NCBI GenBank assembly: GCA_030710605.1
Contig: CP092877.1
Location: 44,066,406 to 44,130,405, forward strand
Origin: Cordylochernes scorpioides
Taxonomy: Eukaryota > Arthropoda > Arachnida > Pseudoscorpiones > Chernetidae
Direction: 5' to 3'
DNA: 64,000 bases
How positions within the stretch are numbered: position 1 is the first letter of the stretch; each line of letters starts with the position of its first letter. Position numbers and translations under genes: made by a program. This document shows positions 30,612-40,268 of this stretch, in pieces. The notes below the pieces were generated by a model, which worked only from the letters and a program-made list of their open reading frames with translations, was not told the DNA's origin and made no database searches.

Positions 30612-33170
30612 ATGGCAAACACGACGATTACAAAATTAAATGGTGCTAATTACTCCAGCTGGAGCTTCCAGATGAAACTCGTTCTAATCGAAAACGACTT
30701 GTGGAGTTTGATCAATCCAGGAGAGGCTAAGCCTGACCCTAGTGCCCTTGTTGCAACAAAACTTTTTTTGTCGCGGGAGGGTAAGGCGTTTGCAAAAATT
30801 TGCCTCGGGATTAATGATGAACAACAATTGCAATTGAATACTCCGAAAGAGGTCTGGGAGGAACTGGAAAAATTATACGCACCAAAGGATAGTAGATATC
30901 GAGCCGTACAACTAAAAAGGCAGTTATATGGCGAAAGGTTGACTCAGCACAGCAATATGGAAGGGTATATGGGGAAGATAAACTACATGGTAAACGAACT
31001 GGCCCAAATTGGCGACAAAATTGATGATGGCGATTTGGCTATGGTTCTTTTGGGTGGATTACCAGAGGATTGGGACACCGTTGTCTCAACCATATGTAAC
31101 TTGCCTGATTCAGACTTCACGACCGCCACAGTTAAAAGACAACTGTTGGCAGAAGCAGAAAGGCGTTCATCTAATCTACCAAAAGATGTGGGTGCCATGG
31201 TCGTTAATGCCTCTTTGAAGCCCATTGAAACAGAAAAACAATTTAAAGCAAAGGTTGTTTGTTTCAAATGTGGAGGTAAAGGCCATTATGCAAGGGAATG
31301 CAGGAAGAAAGGAAAGAATGAACAAAGACCAAAGAGGTTTGACCAAAACAAAGGCGTAAATATGTCGGCAATGTGCAACACTTTGTTTGGAGCTACCGCC
31401 GAGACCTGGATCATAGATTCTGGAGCGACGCACCATATGACTCCCAAGAGAGATTACTTCACATGTCTGAAAGAGTGCACAAGCAATATGAGTTCCATCA
31501 CTATTGCGAATGGCTCTTCTATAGAAGCATGTGGTATCGGTACTGTCAGTGCCAATATTGTTGGACACAAGGGAGATGCCAGCAATATGGTTGCCCAGAA
31601 CACCTTGTACGTTCCAGATATGCGTCACAGTGTTCTGTCTGTACTCCAAATGATAGAAAACGGTAGAAAAGTTGTCTTCAACAGGAGTGGTTGCCACATT
31701 ATGAACATGAAAGGTAAACTCTTGATAGAGGGAAAGAAGCTGGGTAGACTTTACTACGTCCAGACTACTCCATCCTCTCCGATAGATCAGAATGATCGTG
31801 TTTCTCTTGCATCTGAATGCAAGGAAGAGCTTACACTGGAACTTTGGCATAAAAGGCTGATGCATGTAAATGTATATACGATAGCAAAGATGGCCAAGAA
31901 CCAAAGCGTAAGAGGACTTGATTGCAGCCCGGCAAAGCCAGAAAAGTGCAAAGACTGCTTGATCGGCAAGTCTTACCGTCTGCCATTCCTTCAACACTCA
32001 CACAAGGAGGAAAAAGAAATCATGCCGTTGGACTTGGTGCATGCGGACTTGATGGGTCCACTTGACGTATTGAGCTGGGGAGGAGCCAAGTACGTCTTAA
32101 CCATCATTGATGAATCTACGAGATATGCAAGTGTATTTTTCCTGAAAAACAAAGGCAGAACCCTGGGAAAAGTCAAAGAGTGGATTCAAGAAGCTGAGAA
32201 ACAAACCAGCAGGAAACTAAAACGAATACGTACGGATAATGGCTTGGAATTTTGTTCCAAGGAATGGGACACTTTCTGCACGAGCGTTGGAATAGTTCAT
32301 GAACACACTATGATGTATACACCTCAACAGAATGGTGTGGCAGAAAGAATGAATAGGACACTCCTAGATTTTGTCAGGAGCACTATATCTGGAAGTGGTC
32401 TGCCAAAGGCTTCCTGGGCGGAGCTGACTTACACCGCAGCCTATGTCAGAAACAGAGTTCTCAACAATCACAATGGGGAAAGCACACCATATGAACTGTG
32501 GACAGGGAACAAGCCTAGTCTTAAACACATAAGAGCTATTGGCTGTCAAGTATTTGTTCATATTCCAAGACAAGTCCGTAAAACAAAACTCGAAAGGAGA
32601 GCTGTCAAAGGTAACCTTGTTGGATATGCACTCAGAGGACGTGGCTACAGAGTGTGGATTCCTGAGATGAAGAAAGTGGTGGAATCTCGGGACTGTGTCT
32701 TCAAAGAGAGTGATGTATCGAGGAACAACAGCAACCGGGAGGTGCTTCCATCAGTTGAACACTACAGCTATGGGACTCAACGGGAGATTGAAGAGTATCC
32801 AGTGTCTTTATTAGATCAAGAAGACGTGATACCTACAGAAGAGGACAGCCATAATGAAGATACTGTGAAGCCTTCTCCTACTCGATCTCATCCAATGATC
32901 CTAAGGAACCAGAGAAATGCTCAGAACTCAATTCAACTCCTCAGTACTGAAGTAAATAAGGGAGATCCTACTTCGTATAAAGAAGCTATCCAAGGCCCTG
33001 AAGCTGAGCATTGGCTTGAAGCAATCGAAGAAGAATTGGAATCCTTGAGAAAGCACAAAGTTTGGGAACTAACAGAACTACCAAAAGACTCTGCCCCAAT
33101 TGCTTGTAAGTGGGAGAAACCTACACGAACTTCATCGTTCGAGACTTATGGATGGCGAAGTAATCCATAA
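30612..33170 (+). CDS. Copia C3 Gag-protease-integrase polyprotein, RT-less
   Basis: 852 residues from ATG 30612 (MANTTITKLNGANY). In order: UBN2-type capsid, CCHC knuckle CFKCGGKGHYAREC, protease WIIDSGATHHM, HHCC (LWHKRLMH...CKDCLIGK) and DDE core HADLMGPLD, RTDNGLEF, NGVAERMNRT. The frame ends shortly after the start of RT (PIACKW) in 17 unrelated residues. Intact capsid, protease and integrase could form particles and integrate cDNA, but RT would have to come from another copy. An ATG further upstream is not used by relatives. Confidence 0.93.
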   Translation: MANTTITKLNGANYSSWSFQMKLVLIENDLWSLINPGEAKPDPSALVATKLFLSREGKAFAKICLGINDEQQLQLNTPKEVWEELEKLYAPKDSRYRAVQLKRQLYGERLTQHSNMEGYMGKINYMVNELAQIGDKIDDGDLAMVLLGGLPEDWDTVVSTICNLPDSDFTTATVKRQLLAEAERRSSNLPKDVGAMVVNASLKPIETEKQFKAKVVCFKCGGKGHYARECRKKGKNEQRPKRFDQNKGVNMSAMCNTLFGATAETWIIDSGATHHMTPKRDYFTCLKECTSNMSSITIANGSSIEACGIGTVSANIVGHKGDASNMVAQNTLYVPDMRHSVLSVLQMIENGRKVVFNRSGCHIMNMKGKLLIEGKKLGRLYYVQTTPSSPIDQNDRVSLASECKEELTLELWHKRLMHVNVYTIAKMAKNQSVRGLDCSPAKPEKCKDCLIGKSYRLPFLQHSHKEEKEIMPLDLVHADLMGPLDVLSWGGAKYVLTIIDESTRYASVFFLKNKGRTLGKVKEWIQEAEKQTSRKLKRIRTDNGLEFCSKEWDTFCTSVGIVHEHTMMYTPQQNGVAERMNRTLLDFVRSTISGSGLPKASWAELTYTAAYVRNRVLNNHNGESTPYELWTGNKPSLKHIRAIGCQVFVHIPRQVRKTKLERRAVKGNLVGYALRGRGYRVWIPEMKKVVESRDCVFKESDVSRNNSNREVLPSVEHYSYGTQREIEEYPVSLLDQEDVIPTEEDSHNEDTVKPSPTRSHPMILRNQRNAQNSIQLLSTEVNKGDPTSYKEAIQGPEAEHWLEAIEEELESLRKHKVWELTELPKDSAPIACKWEKPTRTSSFETYGWRSNP

Positions 33171-33197
33171 AGAAGGGATCACTTCGAGGGAGGAGAT

Positions 33198-33390
33198 TGC
33201 TGGACAGCGGACGGTTGGCTCAGCAACCCTGGAGCTGACGTCACTTCCTGTTGACGTAACCCTGCAGGCGGCGCCGCCATATTCTCTTTCTCCATGTTTA
33301 CTATTTAATCTATATATAATCCTTTTACCTTGTAGTTAATTAAATAATAATTAACGTTGAGCGCTGTGTGTAATCAATTGGAATACAACA
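33198..33390 (+). repeat. 3' LTR of Copia C3
   Basis: 193 bp, lacking 8 bp present in the 5' LTR (near cacgctga). Confidence 0.95.
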
Positions 33391-33395
33391 TCTTC

Positions 33396-33720
33396 GTCGG
33401 CTAATCTTCTAAGTATCCCGTCATGGAATCGAGGGGAATAGCCGTGGAGTGTTTCGAACGGTGTTTTATTTGTCGTCTTGTTCACCGTATTATTCAGGTC
33501 TCGCTCTACCTCCTTGATCTTCAGGTCCCAATCCTTCCGTCGCGGATCCTCGATACCGGTTGCTATAGTGGACAATACTGTTGGGTTCACTCTTTCGACC
33601 ATCCCGTTCCCTTGCGGATGTTTCGTAGAGTTCAGTGTATGATGTATTCCATTTCCTCGACAGAATTCTTCGAATTGCCTTGAGGTAAAACATGACCCTC
33701 TGTCACTGATGATCTTGTCA
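33396..33720 (-). pseudogene. Gypsy G3 integrase core
   Basis: IISDRGSCFTSRQFEEFCR and HPQGNGMVERVN give the second D and the E of the DDE triad. TPFETLHGYSPRFHDGILRR follows, running to the Copia insertion. Upstream residues come from satellite, not integrase. Confidence 0.9.
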
Positions 33721-34548
33721 CTTGTCCAACAAGGTAAACTCACTTTTCCAACAAGGTACAAGGTAAACTCACTTGCTCAACAAGGTAAACTCACTTGTCC
33801 AACAAGGTAAAAGGTAAACTCACTTGCTCAACAAGGTAAACTCACTTGTCCAACGAGGTAAACTCACTTTTCCAACAAGGTAAACTCACTTGTCCAACAA
33901 GGTAAACTCACTTGTCCAACAAGGTAAACTCACTTTTCCAACAAGGTACAAGGTAAACTCACTTGCTCAACAAGGTAAACTCACTTGTCCAACAAGGTAA
34001 ACTAACTTTTTCAACAAGGTACAAGATAAACTCACTTGCTCAACAAGGTAAACTCACTTGTTCAACAAGGTAAACTCACTTGTTCAACAAGGTAAACTCA
34101 CTTTTCCAACAAGGTACAAGTTAAACTCACTTGCTCAACAAGGTAAACTCACTTGTCCAACAAGGTACAAGGTAAACTCACTTGCTCAACAAGGTAAAAT
34201 CACTTGTTCAACAAGGTAAACTCACTTTTCCAACAAGGTATAAGGTAAACTCACTTGCTCAACAAGGTAAACTCACTTGTCCAATAAGGTAAACTCACTT
34301 TTCCAACAAGGTACAAGGTAAACTCACTTGCTCAACAAGGTAAACTCACTTGTCCAACAAGGTAAACTCACTTGTCCAACAAGGTAAACTCACTTGTCAA
34401 CAAGGTACAAGGTAAACTCACTTGCTCAACAAGGTAAACTCACTTGTCCAACAAGGTACAAGGTAAACTCACTTGCCCAACAAGGTAAACTCACTTGTCC
34501 AACAAGGTACAAGGTAAACTCACTTGTCCAACAAGGTACAAGGGATGA
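33721..34548. repeat. 22/29-bp satellite array, part 2, reaching DNA2 exon 6
   Basis: Same monomer as 28318-29509, about 35 units. Its last unit overlaps the 3' end of exon 6: TGTACCTTGTTGGACAA is coding and gtgagtttacc is the intron start. Confidence 0.97.
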
Positions 34549-34852
34549 GGTAGGAGCAATCCTTGCAGATCCTATCAGAGGCTGACTTGTCAGGGAGACA
34601 GGGTCCAACATCCGACTCCCATAGAGGCTGTCCGAGATGGAAGGCGAGGTCATTACGTCTCATGAGGAGGTCCCGGAACACATTGTGGGTCCACTTGTAC
34701 CTTCGTGGACTCTGGCTAATGAGGTAAAAGAGAAGTCCTTCCTCCACTGGACTTCTGTAGATCTCAGCCAACATGATGCTGTAGAGTTGGACCTGGGCGG
34801 AATGCTCCACACTGTGGCTGGCCTTGCCTGTCTTCAGCTCCAGAGGAATGAT
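34524..34852 (-). CDS. DNA2: DNA2 exon 6: nuclease active site and Fe-S cysteines
   Basis: Residues of about 303-411. IIPLELKTGKASHSVEHSAQ carries the nuclease Glu and Lys of the PD-(D/E)xK fold. GLLFYL and NDLAFHL follow, and ICKDCSYLIPC gives three of the four cysteines that ligate the 4Fe-4S cluster (CxxCx5C). The acceptor is ...atgttggtgcag. The donor GACAA before gtgagt lies in the satellite monomer. It leaves AA, completed by A of exon 7. The next codons beyond the donor would be a stop, so retention truncates the protein. Confidence 0.95.
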
Positions 34853-35183
34853 CTGCACCAACATACTACATCTGACACATAAAATTGTTTTATCGTTCAA
34901 TTTAGGGTCAATTTACCAATGAGAATGGTATATCAATCGAAATAATTGCAAAAAGTTTTTTATTCATCAAAATGGCAAACTTTCAAGTGTTCGCTCATCA
35001 TCAGGCTAATTGTTTTGCAAATTCCTACAATAGAGGTGTAGGAGGTATTATATATTGTATATACACTATATATATTTTGTAGGAATTTGCGAAACAATTG
35101 GCCTGATGATGAGCTAACACTTGAAAGCTTGCCATTTTTATTGAATAAAGAAACTTTTTGCAATTATTTCGATTGGTTATATA

Positions 35184-36507
35184 CGAGGTGTGTTCAAAAG
35201 GTATCGCGACTTTTGTGTTTTTTCAAAAATTATTTATTTATTCATGAATACCTATTTTGTCCCCTTCAAAGTAATCCCCATGAGATATTATACACTTGTG
35301 CCAACGGTTTTTCCAATCTTCGAAGCACTTCAAAAAATCATTTTTTGAAATCTTTTTCAGCTCCTTCTTCGATGCCGTCTTTATCTCGTCAAGCGTAGCG
35401 TAACGTCGTCCTTTCATGGGCCTCTTCAGTTTAGGGAACAAGAAAAAGTCACAGGGGGCCAGTTCTGAGGAATACGGTGGCTGCGGCATCATTAGCGTGT
35501 TGTTTTTGGCCAAAAAGTCGCGCACAAGCAACAATGTGTGAGCAGGGGCGTTATCGTGGTGCAAAAGCCAAATTTTGTTCTTCCACAAATCCGGGCGTTT
35601 CTGGCGGATTGCTTCGCGCAAATTGCGCATAACTTGCAGGTAATATTCCTCATTGACCGTTCTACCCTGTGGCAAGAACTCATGATGCACCACGCCCCTG
35701 CAATCGAAGAAAACTGTCAGCAAAACTTTCACATTCGACAGAACTTGGCGCGCTTTTTTCGGTCTTGGTTCGTGCGGCAGCTTCCATTGAGATGATTGAG
35801 CTTTGGTTTCCACGTCATAACCATAAACCCACGCTTCGTCACCAGTTATGACCCTCTGGAGCAAATTTGGGTCGTCGCGGACAGAGTCCAACATCTCATT
35901 AGCAATGTTCATGCGATGCTGTTTTTGGTCGCAATTGAGCAATTTTGGTACGAATTTCGCGGTGACCCGTCTCATGCCCAAATTATTGATAAAGATCGAA
36001 TGGCACGAGCCAATCGATATGTTTAGGTCCTCAGCAACTTCTCTAATGGTTATTCGATGATTGGCCAATATCATTTTCTCCACTTCATTAATTTTTTCGT
36101 CTGTTGTTGAAGTGCTCGGGCATCCGGCACGCTCTTCGTCGTTCACATCTTCTCGGCCTTCTGAGAACATTTTGTACCACCGATAAACGTTGCTTCGGTC
36201 CAAGGTAGCTTCTCCGTATGCCACAGTCAACATTCGGAATGCATCCGCGCACTTAATTTTGTTTTTCACACAAAATTTTATACAGGTTCTTTGATCCGTT
36301 TTTTTTAATAGATAAAAATCGAAGACGATCCAAAACACCTGCAAGCAAAGCAGCTGTCAACAATTAAGTGAACATTCAAAATGGCCGAGCTTGTCGGCAT
36401 AAGTGAGAGACATGAGTACCAACATAAAGCCACAAAAAGATCGAAATTCGAATATACGTAACCCGCGAAAATTCAAAATTCGCGATACCTTTTGTGAACA
36501 CACCTCG
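35184..36507 (-). mobile_element. Mariner (DD34D) transposon, apparently intact
   Basis: 1,324 bp with inverted ends CGAGGTGTGTTCAAAAGGTA and the reciprocal, flanked by TA (35182-35183, 36508-36509). It encloses an uninterrupted transposase gene. Confidence 0.95.
35238..36344 (-). CDS. Mariner transposase, full-length ORF
   Basis: 368 residues. Two HTH regions occupy about residues 20-130 (RTCIKFCVKNKIKC, then REVAEDLNISIGS). The linker YGYD follows the first catalytic Asp in ITGDEAWVYGYD. The second is HHDNAPAHT, and the third is LAPCDFF after 34 intervening residues, so DD34D is complete. The C-terminus DWKNRWHKCIISHGDYFEGD is typical. The first ~15 residues may be extra, since several mariners start near KKTDQR. 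No stop or frameshift is visible, so it may encode active enzyme. Confidence 0.95.
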   Translation of the reverse strand: MQVFWIVFDFYLLKKTDQRTCIKFCVKNKIKCADAFRMLTVAYGEATLDRSNVYRWYKMFSEGREDVNDEERAGCPSTSTTDEKINEVEKMILANHRITIREVAEDLNISIGSCHSIFINNLGMRRVTAKFVPKLLNCDQKQHRMNIANEMLDSVRDDPNLLQRVITGDEAWVYGYDVETKAQSSQWKLPHEPRPKKARQVLSNVKVLLTVFFDCRGVVHHEFLPQGRTVNEEYYLQVMRNLREAIRQKRPDLWKNKIWLLHHDNAPAHTLLLVRDFLAKNNTLMMPQPPYSSELAPCDFFLFPKLKRPMKGRRYATLDEIKTASKKELKKISKNDFLKCFEDWKNRWHKCIISHGDYFEGDKIGIHE

Positions 36508-36684
36508 TATATATACGTATATTAGTTTTAGGTCCTTTGCAATTATTTCACAATCTAATTTACCAATGAGAATTGACATAATATTTATTTTTCAAACCCA
36601 TTTTGATGATATACCTAAAGTTGCTCCATGATTTTAACCAGGCAGTGGAGATCAATTGAGTTTTATTTTTATATCATATATGAA

Positions 36685-36924
36685 TAGGGTATAATGTATA
36701 GGGGTAACAGTGTTGTTACCATCATCAGACAAAAGTACAGCTCGAGGAGCATTTACTCATGTAATCTTTGCACAAGGGGATAAGAAACAACAACAGACAA
36801 AAGTACTGAATCTTGAATATACATACTGAATGATGGTAACAATGCTGTTATTGAAACATCACACTATTTATTTCTATTCATGATAAATTTATTTATTTAG
36901 ATTTGTCTTATTAACTTTTTTTTT
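36685..36924. repeat. Family P fragment split by a LINE tail
   Basis: gtaacagtgttgttaccatc (from 36705) and later gatggtaacaatgctgttat flank a 55-bp insertion (36738-36792). Confidence 0.6.
36738..36792 (+). mobile_element. Minimal LINE family A insertion (~55 nt)
   Basis: Only the last ~55 nt of LINE A (agctcgaggagca...ggggataagaaac and CAA tail). The duplication CAGACAAAAGTAC is present on both sides, so this is a real, extremely 5'-truncated insertion. Confidence 0.75.
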
Positions 36925-37235
36925 GCTTATCCCCAGTACACGTGGTACTGGCCATGATAATCATGGTTGGTAGAAGTAGGCGACTGCTTTTACTGTAAAT
37001 GCACCACATGTCTACACATGTCAAAAGCAGTTCGACTTTGTACTTACAAATGTGCTAGAGCCCCAATTGGTTACTTGCACTCGCTGGTGGGGTTGGACTT
37101 TTTCAAGAATCGGGGTCCATTGGAGCATTTTTTTTTTATCAGAAAGAAGTGCCCAATGCAGGAATCAAACCCAGGTTGTAGCGGTCGAAAACCAACAGTT
37201 TAGACCATCCTTCAACCGACCCCCCCATTAATAAC
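36925..37235 (-). repeat. tRNA-derived SINE
   Basis: Minus orientation: A-rich tail end at 36925, body with cacatgtctacacatgtc, and tRNA-like head near 37150-37225 (B-box-like ggaatcaaacccagg). Confidence 0.75.
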
Positions 37236-37512
37236 TTTTGTTTCCAATTTATAATCCTGATTCAATACTTTTATCTTATAAACACAAGGTAATAAGACCA
37301 AATCCAAATAAATAAATAGTGTGTGACGTTTCGGTAACAGCATTGTTACCATCTTCAGACAAAAGTACTGAATGAGAGAATTTTACCACAGCATGCTTTT
37401 AAATAGTTCCTGTTATCAAGTGTGTAAACAAGATAACAGATAAGAAGATATTTATCTGATAAACAGATGGGTAAACACCTGCTGATTAATATTCTTAGAA
37501 TTAAAAGTTTTT

Positions 37513-37977
37513 TCAAATATAATTAAAAGCATATCTATAAATATCATTTATATTTCCTCTTTCTTCCATTCTGTTAATTGTAGCACATTTCTTTTGAATG
37601 AAAAATGCTTCTTTAAATTGTCTCTTAAAATAATTTTTCTCATAATCTAGTATCTTTGTTTCTTTTACGTTAAAATTATTATGTCCTGTGATTTTTCTAT
37701 GTTCTACAAGTGCAGAATTCTCAATTTTATCCCATTTCAGAGCATATTAATGGTTTTTCATTCTTTCTTTTAAAGTTCTGGATGTTTGTCCTACATAACA
37801 TTGGTCACATTTTTCACATTTCACTTCATAAATTAAACCTGCTCTATTTGGTATGTGAGTGTTCTTATGGTTGTTGATATATTGAGAGATAGGGTTACAT
37901 GGTTTCCATGCAATGTTTATTTTTTCATACTTTTTGAATATATTAGTCAATTTTCTTGCAAACTTTTGATTTATAAA
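37513..37977 (-). pseudogene. Penelope GIY-YIG endonuclease, left arm
   Basis: Reads INQKFARKLTNIFKKYEKIN, then AGLIYEVKCEKCDQCYVGQT with the GIY and YVG motifs and a CxxC pair of the kind found in Penelope endonucleases, which nick the target for RT priming. An in-frame TAA follows ERMKNH, after which the frame continues to ...FKEAFFIQKK and NDIYRYAFNYI. The mirror copy has the same stop. Confidence 0.85.
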
Positions 37978-38014
37978 TGGCAATGTGATAAATTTGGCTT
38001 CTTTGTTTTTGCAC

Positions 38015-38479
38015 TTTATAAATCAAAAGTTTGCAAGAAAATTGACTAATATATTCAAAAAGTATGAAAAAATAAACATTGCATGGAAACCATGTAACCC
38101 TATCTCTCAATATATCAACAACCATAAGAACACTCACATACCAAATAGAGCAGGTTTAATTTATGAAGTGAAATGTGAAAAATGTGACCAATGTTATGTA
38201 GGACAAACATCCAGAACTTTAAAAGAAAGAATGAAAAACCATTAATATGCTCTGAAATGGGATAAAATTGAGAATTCTGCACTTGTAGAACATAGAAAAA
38301 TCACAGGACATAATAATTTTAACGTAAAAGAAACAAAGATACTAGATTATGAGAAAAATTATTTCAAGAGACAATTTAAAGAAGCATTTTTCATTCAAAA
38401 GAAATGTGCTACAATTAACAGAATGGAAGAAAGAGGAAATATAAATGATATTTATAGATATGCTTTTAATTATATTTGA
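38015..38479 (+). pseudogene. Penelope GIY-YIG endonuclease, right arm
   Basis: Same protein as the left arm with the identical TAA after KERMKNH (about 38243-38245). Downstream conserved residues (KETKILDYEKNYFKRQFKEA) remain in the same frame, so a single nonsense change disables both. Confidence 0.85.
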
Positions 38480-38755
38480 AAAAACTTTTAATTCTAAGAA
38501 TATTAATCAGCAGGTGTTTACCCATCTGTTTATCAGATAAATATCTTCTTATCTGTTATCTTGTTTACACACTTGATAACAGGAACTATTTAAAAGCATG
38601 CTGTGGTAAAATTCTCTCATTCAGTACTTTTGTCTGAAGATGGTAACAACGCTGTTACCGAAACGTCACACACTATTTATTTATTTGGATTTGGTCTTAT
38701 TACCTTGTGTTTATAATCTACAATCCAAATTGTGCCTCATCAACTTTTATCTTAT

Positions 38756-39029
38756 GTATTTTGTACTGCAGTTGCAAAATCTCACATAAGAAGAAATAAA
38801 AAAAAATATTTTTTTTCTGATTCTTTGTTGAGACCAAATCCTTGGAGATTCTATATTTGCAAGCTGTATGTCAGTTACATTACCCTGTTTATTTTATCTA
38901 GCGTTTCCCAGGGATCACCAATGAGGAAGTGTTAACTCTCAGACTTTGATCTTGTACTCAAAATGAAATCTTTATAACATTCTATATGTTTTAATTTGAA
39001 ATTCTGTTTCAGGAACTAAAGTTTCTTTG
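38756..39029. other. Intron 5 sequence, nothing recognised
   Basis: No ORF or repeat match. Confidence 0.4.
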
Positions 39030-39225
39030 ACTTTCTTTTCTTCTTTTTTATCTCCACTCAATCATATTAGGGTATCAAGCTTTGACAACCATCATGACTG
39101 GGTGAAGTCTGCCTTTGTCATTAAGACTGGAAGCATTATACTCAGTAGCAGGCCGACTTAGCTCCAAAATAAATGGCCGCCTCTGACACGAGGAACAGAC
39201 GACTTGTGCAGCCGCATACTTTCTT
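39030..39225 (-). repeat. Family D with LINE B tail
   Basis: Tail ttatctccactcaatcatat then the gacaaccatcatgactgggt block, and ends near ggcggcca. Confidence 0.6.
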
Positions 39226-39965
39226 TTCAATGTTGATCATTTCAAAGGAAGTAAGAATTCTGGCCGTGATTAGTTAGGAATTAACAGACAGGTTCTTAGC
39301 TAACAGCTTAGCTGTAAATTTACTTTTGATTGCTTCAGCCAGATCATCAAATCCAGAGATGATAAAGCACAATTTGGATTATAGATTATAATACAAGATG
39401 ACCTAATCCAATAGGATTGTGCCTTATTTTCTTGTATTAAAACCATAGATGTAGCATTCTCAAGCATGCATAAGATCATCAGGCTGATTAGTGAGGATAC
39501 AAAGGAAGCCAGCATCTGGAAAGTAGCTTTTTTTCATGCTCATTCTCAGGTTCTGGGGCACAAGGGTCTAAAGAAACAAGCATAAAAGTAAAGGAGAATC
39601 TCTATCTATACAACACTTATTTTCAGAGCTTAGGTGTCCCTTAGAGAGAAGTGATTTTTACCAAAGAGCAGCTAATTGGTAAAAAAAATGGTAATATTTT
39701 TAGCAATCAAATATGTTCTTTGATTAGAGGTGTCCATAATACTGTAATAAATATATTGCTACGTAGAAAATTAGGAAAGACAAATTTCAGAATGACACAG
39801 AAATTTATTTATGGCAAAAACAACCTAAAATTTATCAAATACCAGATAGGCAATGAGGGAAGTTTCTACAGAGTAAGAAAATATAAAAATTAATCCATTG
39901 ATGAGATAATAAATATTTCGCTACAATATTATTTACTCTGATTTAATAAAAACTTTTTCAAAAAT
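39226..39965. other. Intron 5 sequence with one family P fragment
   Basis: 39365-39440 holds gataaagcacaatttggatt and a matching inverted end of family P. The rest, including the small ORF 39651-39893, shows no family signature. Confidence 0.4.
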
Positions 39966-39969
39966 AAAA

Positions 39970-40268
39970 AGTTTTTTCTTTTTGCTTATCCCTAAGTACG
40001 CGTGGTACAGGCCATGATAATCATGGTGGGTAGAAGTAAGCGACTGCTTTTACTGTAAGTGCACCACATGTCTACACATGTAAAAAGCAGTTCAACTTTG
40101 CACTTACAAATGTGCCAGAGCCCCGTTTGGTTACTTGTACTCGCTGGTGGGGTTGGACTTTTGCAAGAATTGGGGACCATTGGAGCATTTTTTTTTTTAA
40201 ATCAGAAAAAAGTACCCGATGCGGGATTCGAACCTGGGTCAGAGCAGTAGAAAACCAACGGTTTAGAC
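39970..40268 (-). repeat. tRNA-derived SINE, best head, split by hAT
   Basis: On the minus strand the B box GGTTCGAATCC is perfect (about 40220-40240), and an A-box-like TGGTAGAAGGATGG lies in the part beyond the hAT (41159-41185). The body and an A-rich tail (aagcaaaaag complement) follow. Its last bases gtttagac are duplicated across the hAT. Confidence 0.82.

Larger units (their letters stand above)
30249..33390 (+). mobile_element. Copia LTR retrotransposon C3, RT-RNase H deleted, young
   Basis: LTRs 30249-30449 and 33198-33390 with target duplication TCTTC (30244-30248 and 33391-33395). The LTRs differ by few substitutions plus an 8-bp indel, about 98% identical. A purine tract (gagggaggagat) precedes the 3' LTR. 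The leader carries three ~30-bp repeats (gaagcgcaaggcctaaaacg type). Gag-AP-IN is one intact ORF but RT and RNase H are missing. Confidence 0.95.
29510..33720 (-). mobile_element. Gypsy element G3, 5'-truncated, split by a Copia
   Basis: A 3' LTR (29510-29788) and the second half of integrase remain. The element ends abruptly inside integrase at about 33720, where it meets satellite sequence at a short shared cttgtc. Copia C3 lies inside it (30249-33390). Confidence 0.85.
34927..36556. mobile_element. Palindromic Penelope-type element carrying a mariner
   Basis: A 17-bp duplication AATTTACCAATGAGAAT (34910-34926 and 36557-36573) flanks it. Before the mariner insertion it was about 300 bp with inverted arms (34938-35030 and 35080-35172). 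Each arm has CTGATGATGAG and GAAAG elements that resemble half of a hammerhead core, without clear stems. Confidence 0.65.
37280..38742. mobile_element. Penelope-like element, head-to-head inverted dimer
   Basis: Two arms of about 690 bp (37286-37977 and 38015-38712) are reverse complements around a 37-bp spacer. A 13-bp duplication ACTTTTATCTTAT flanks the whole (37267-37279 and 38743-38755). Each arm has GIY-YIG coding sequence reading outward and the family P end (gacgtttcggtaac). Arms are 5'-truncated, so RT is lacking. Confidence 0.85.

Noticed and set aside
31176..31997. 273-aa minus-strand ORF
   Set aside because: Antisense of the intact Copia C3 polyprotein with no domain features.
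33351..33761. ORF fusing satellite-coded residues to Gypsy integrase
   Set aside because: The first residues come from satellite units; integrase here is just truncated.
34426..34653. ORF through satellite and exon 6
   Set aside because: Wrong frame relative to DNA2 and composed of repeat translation.
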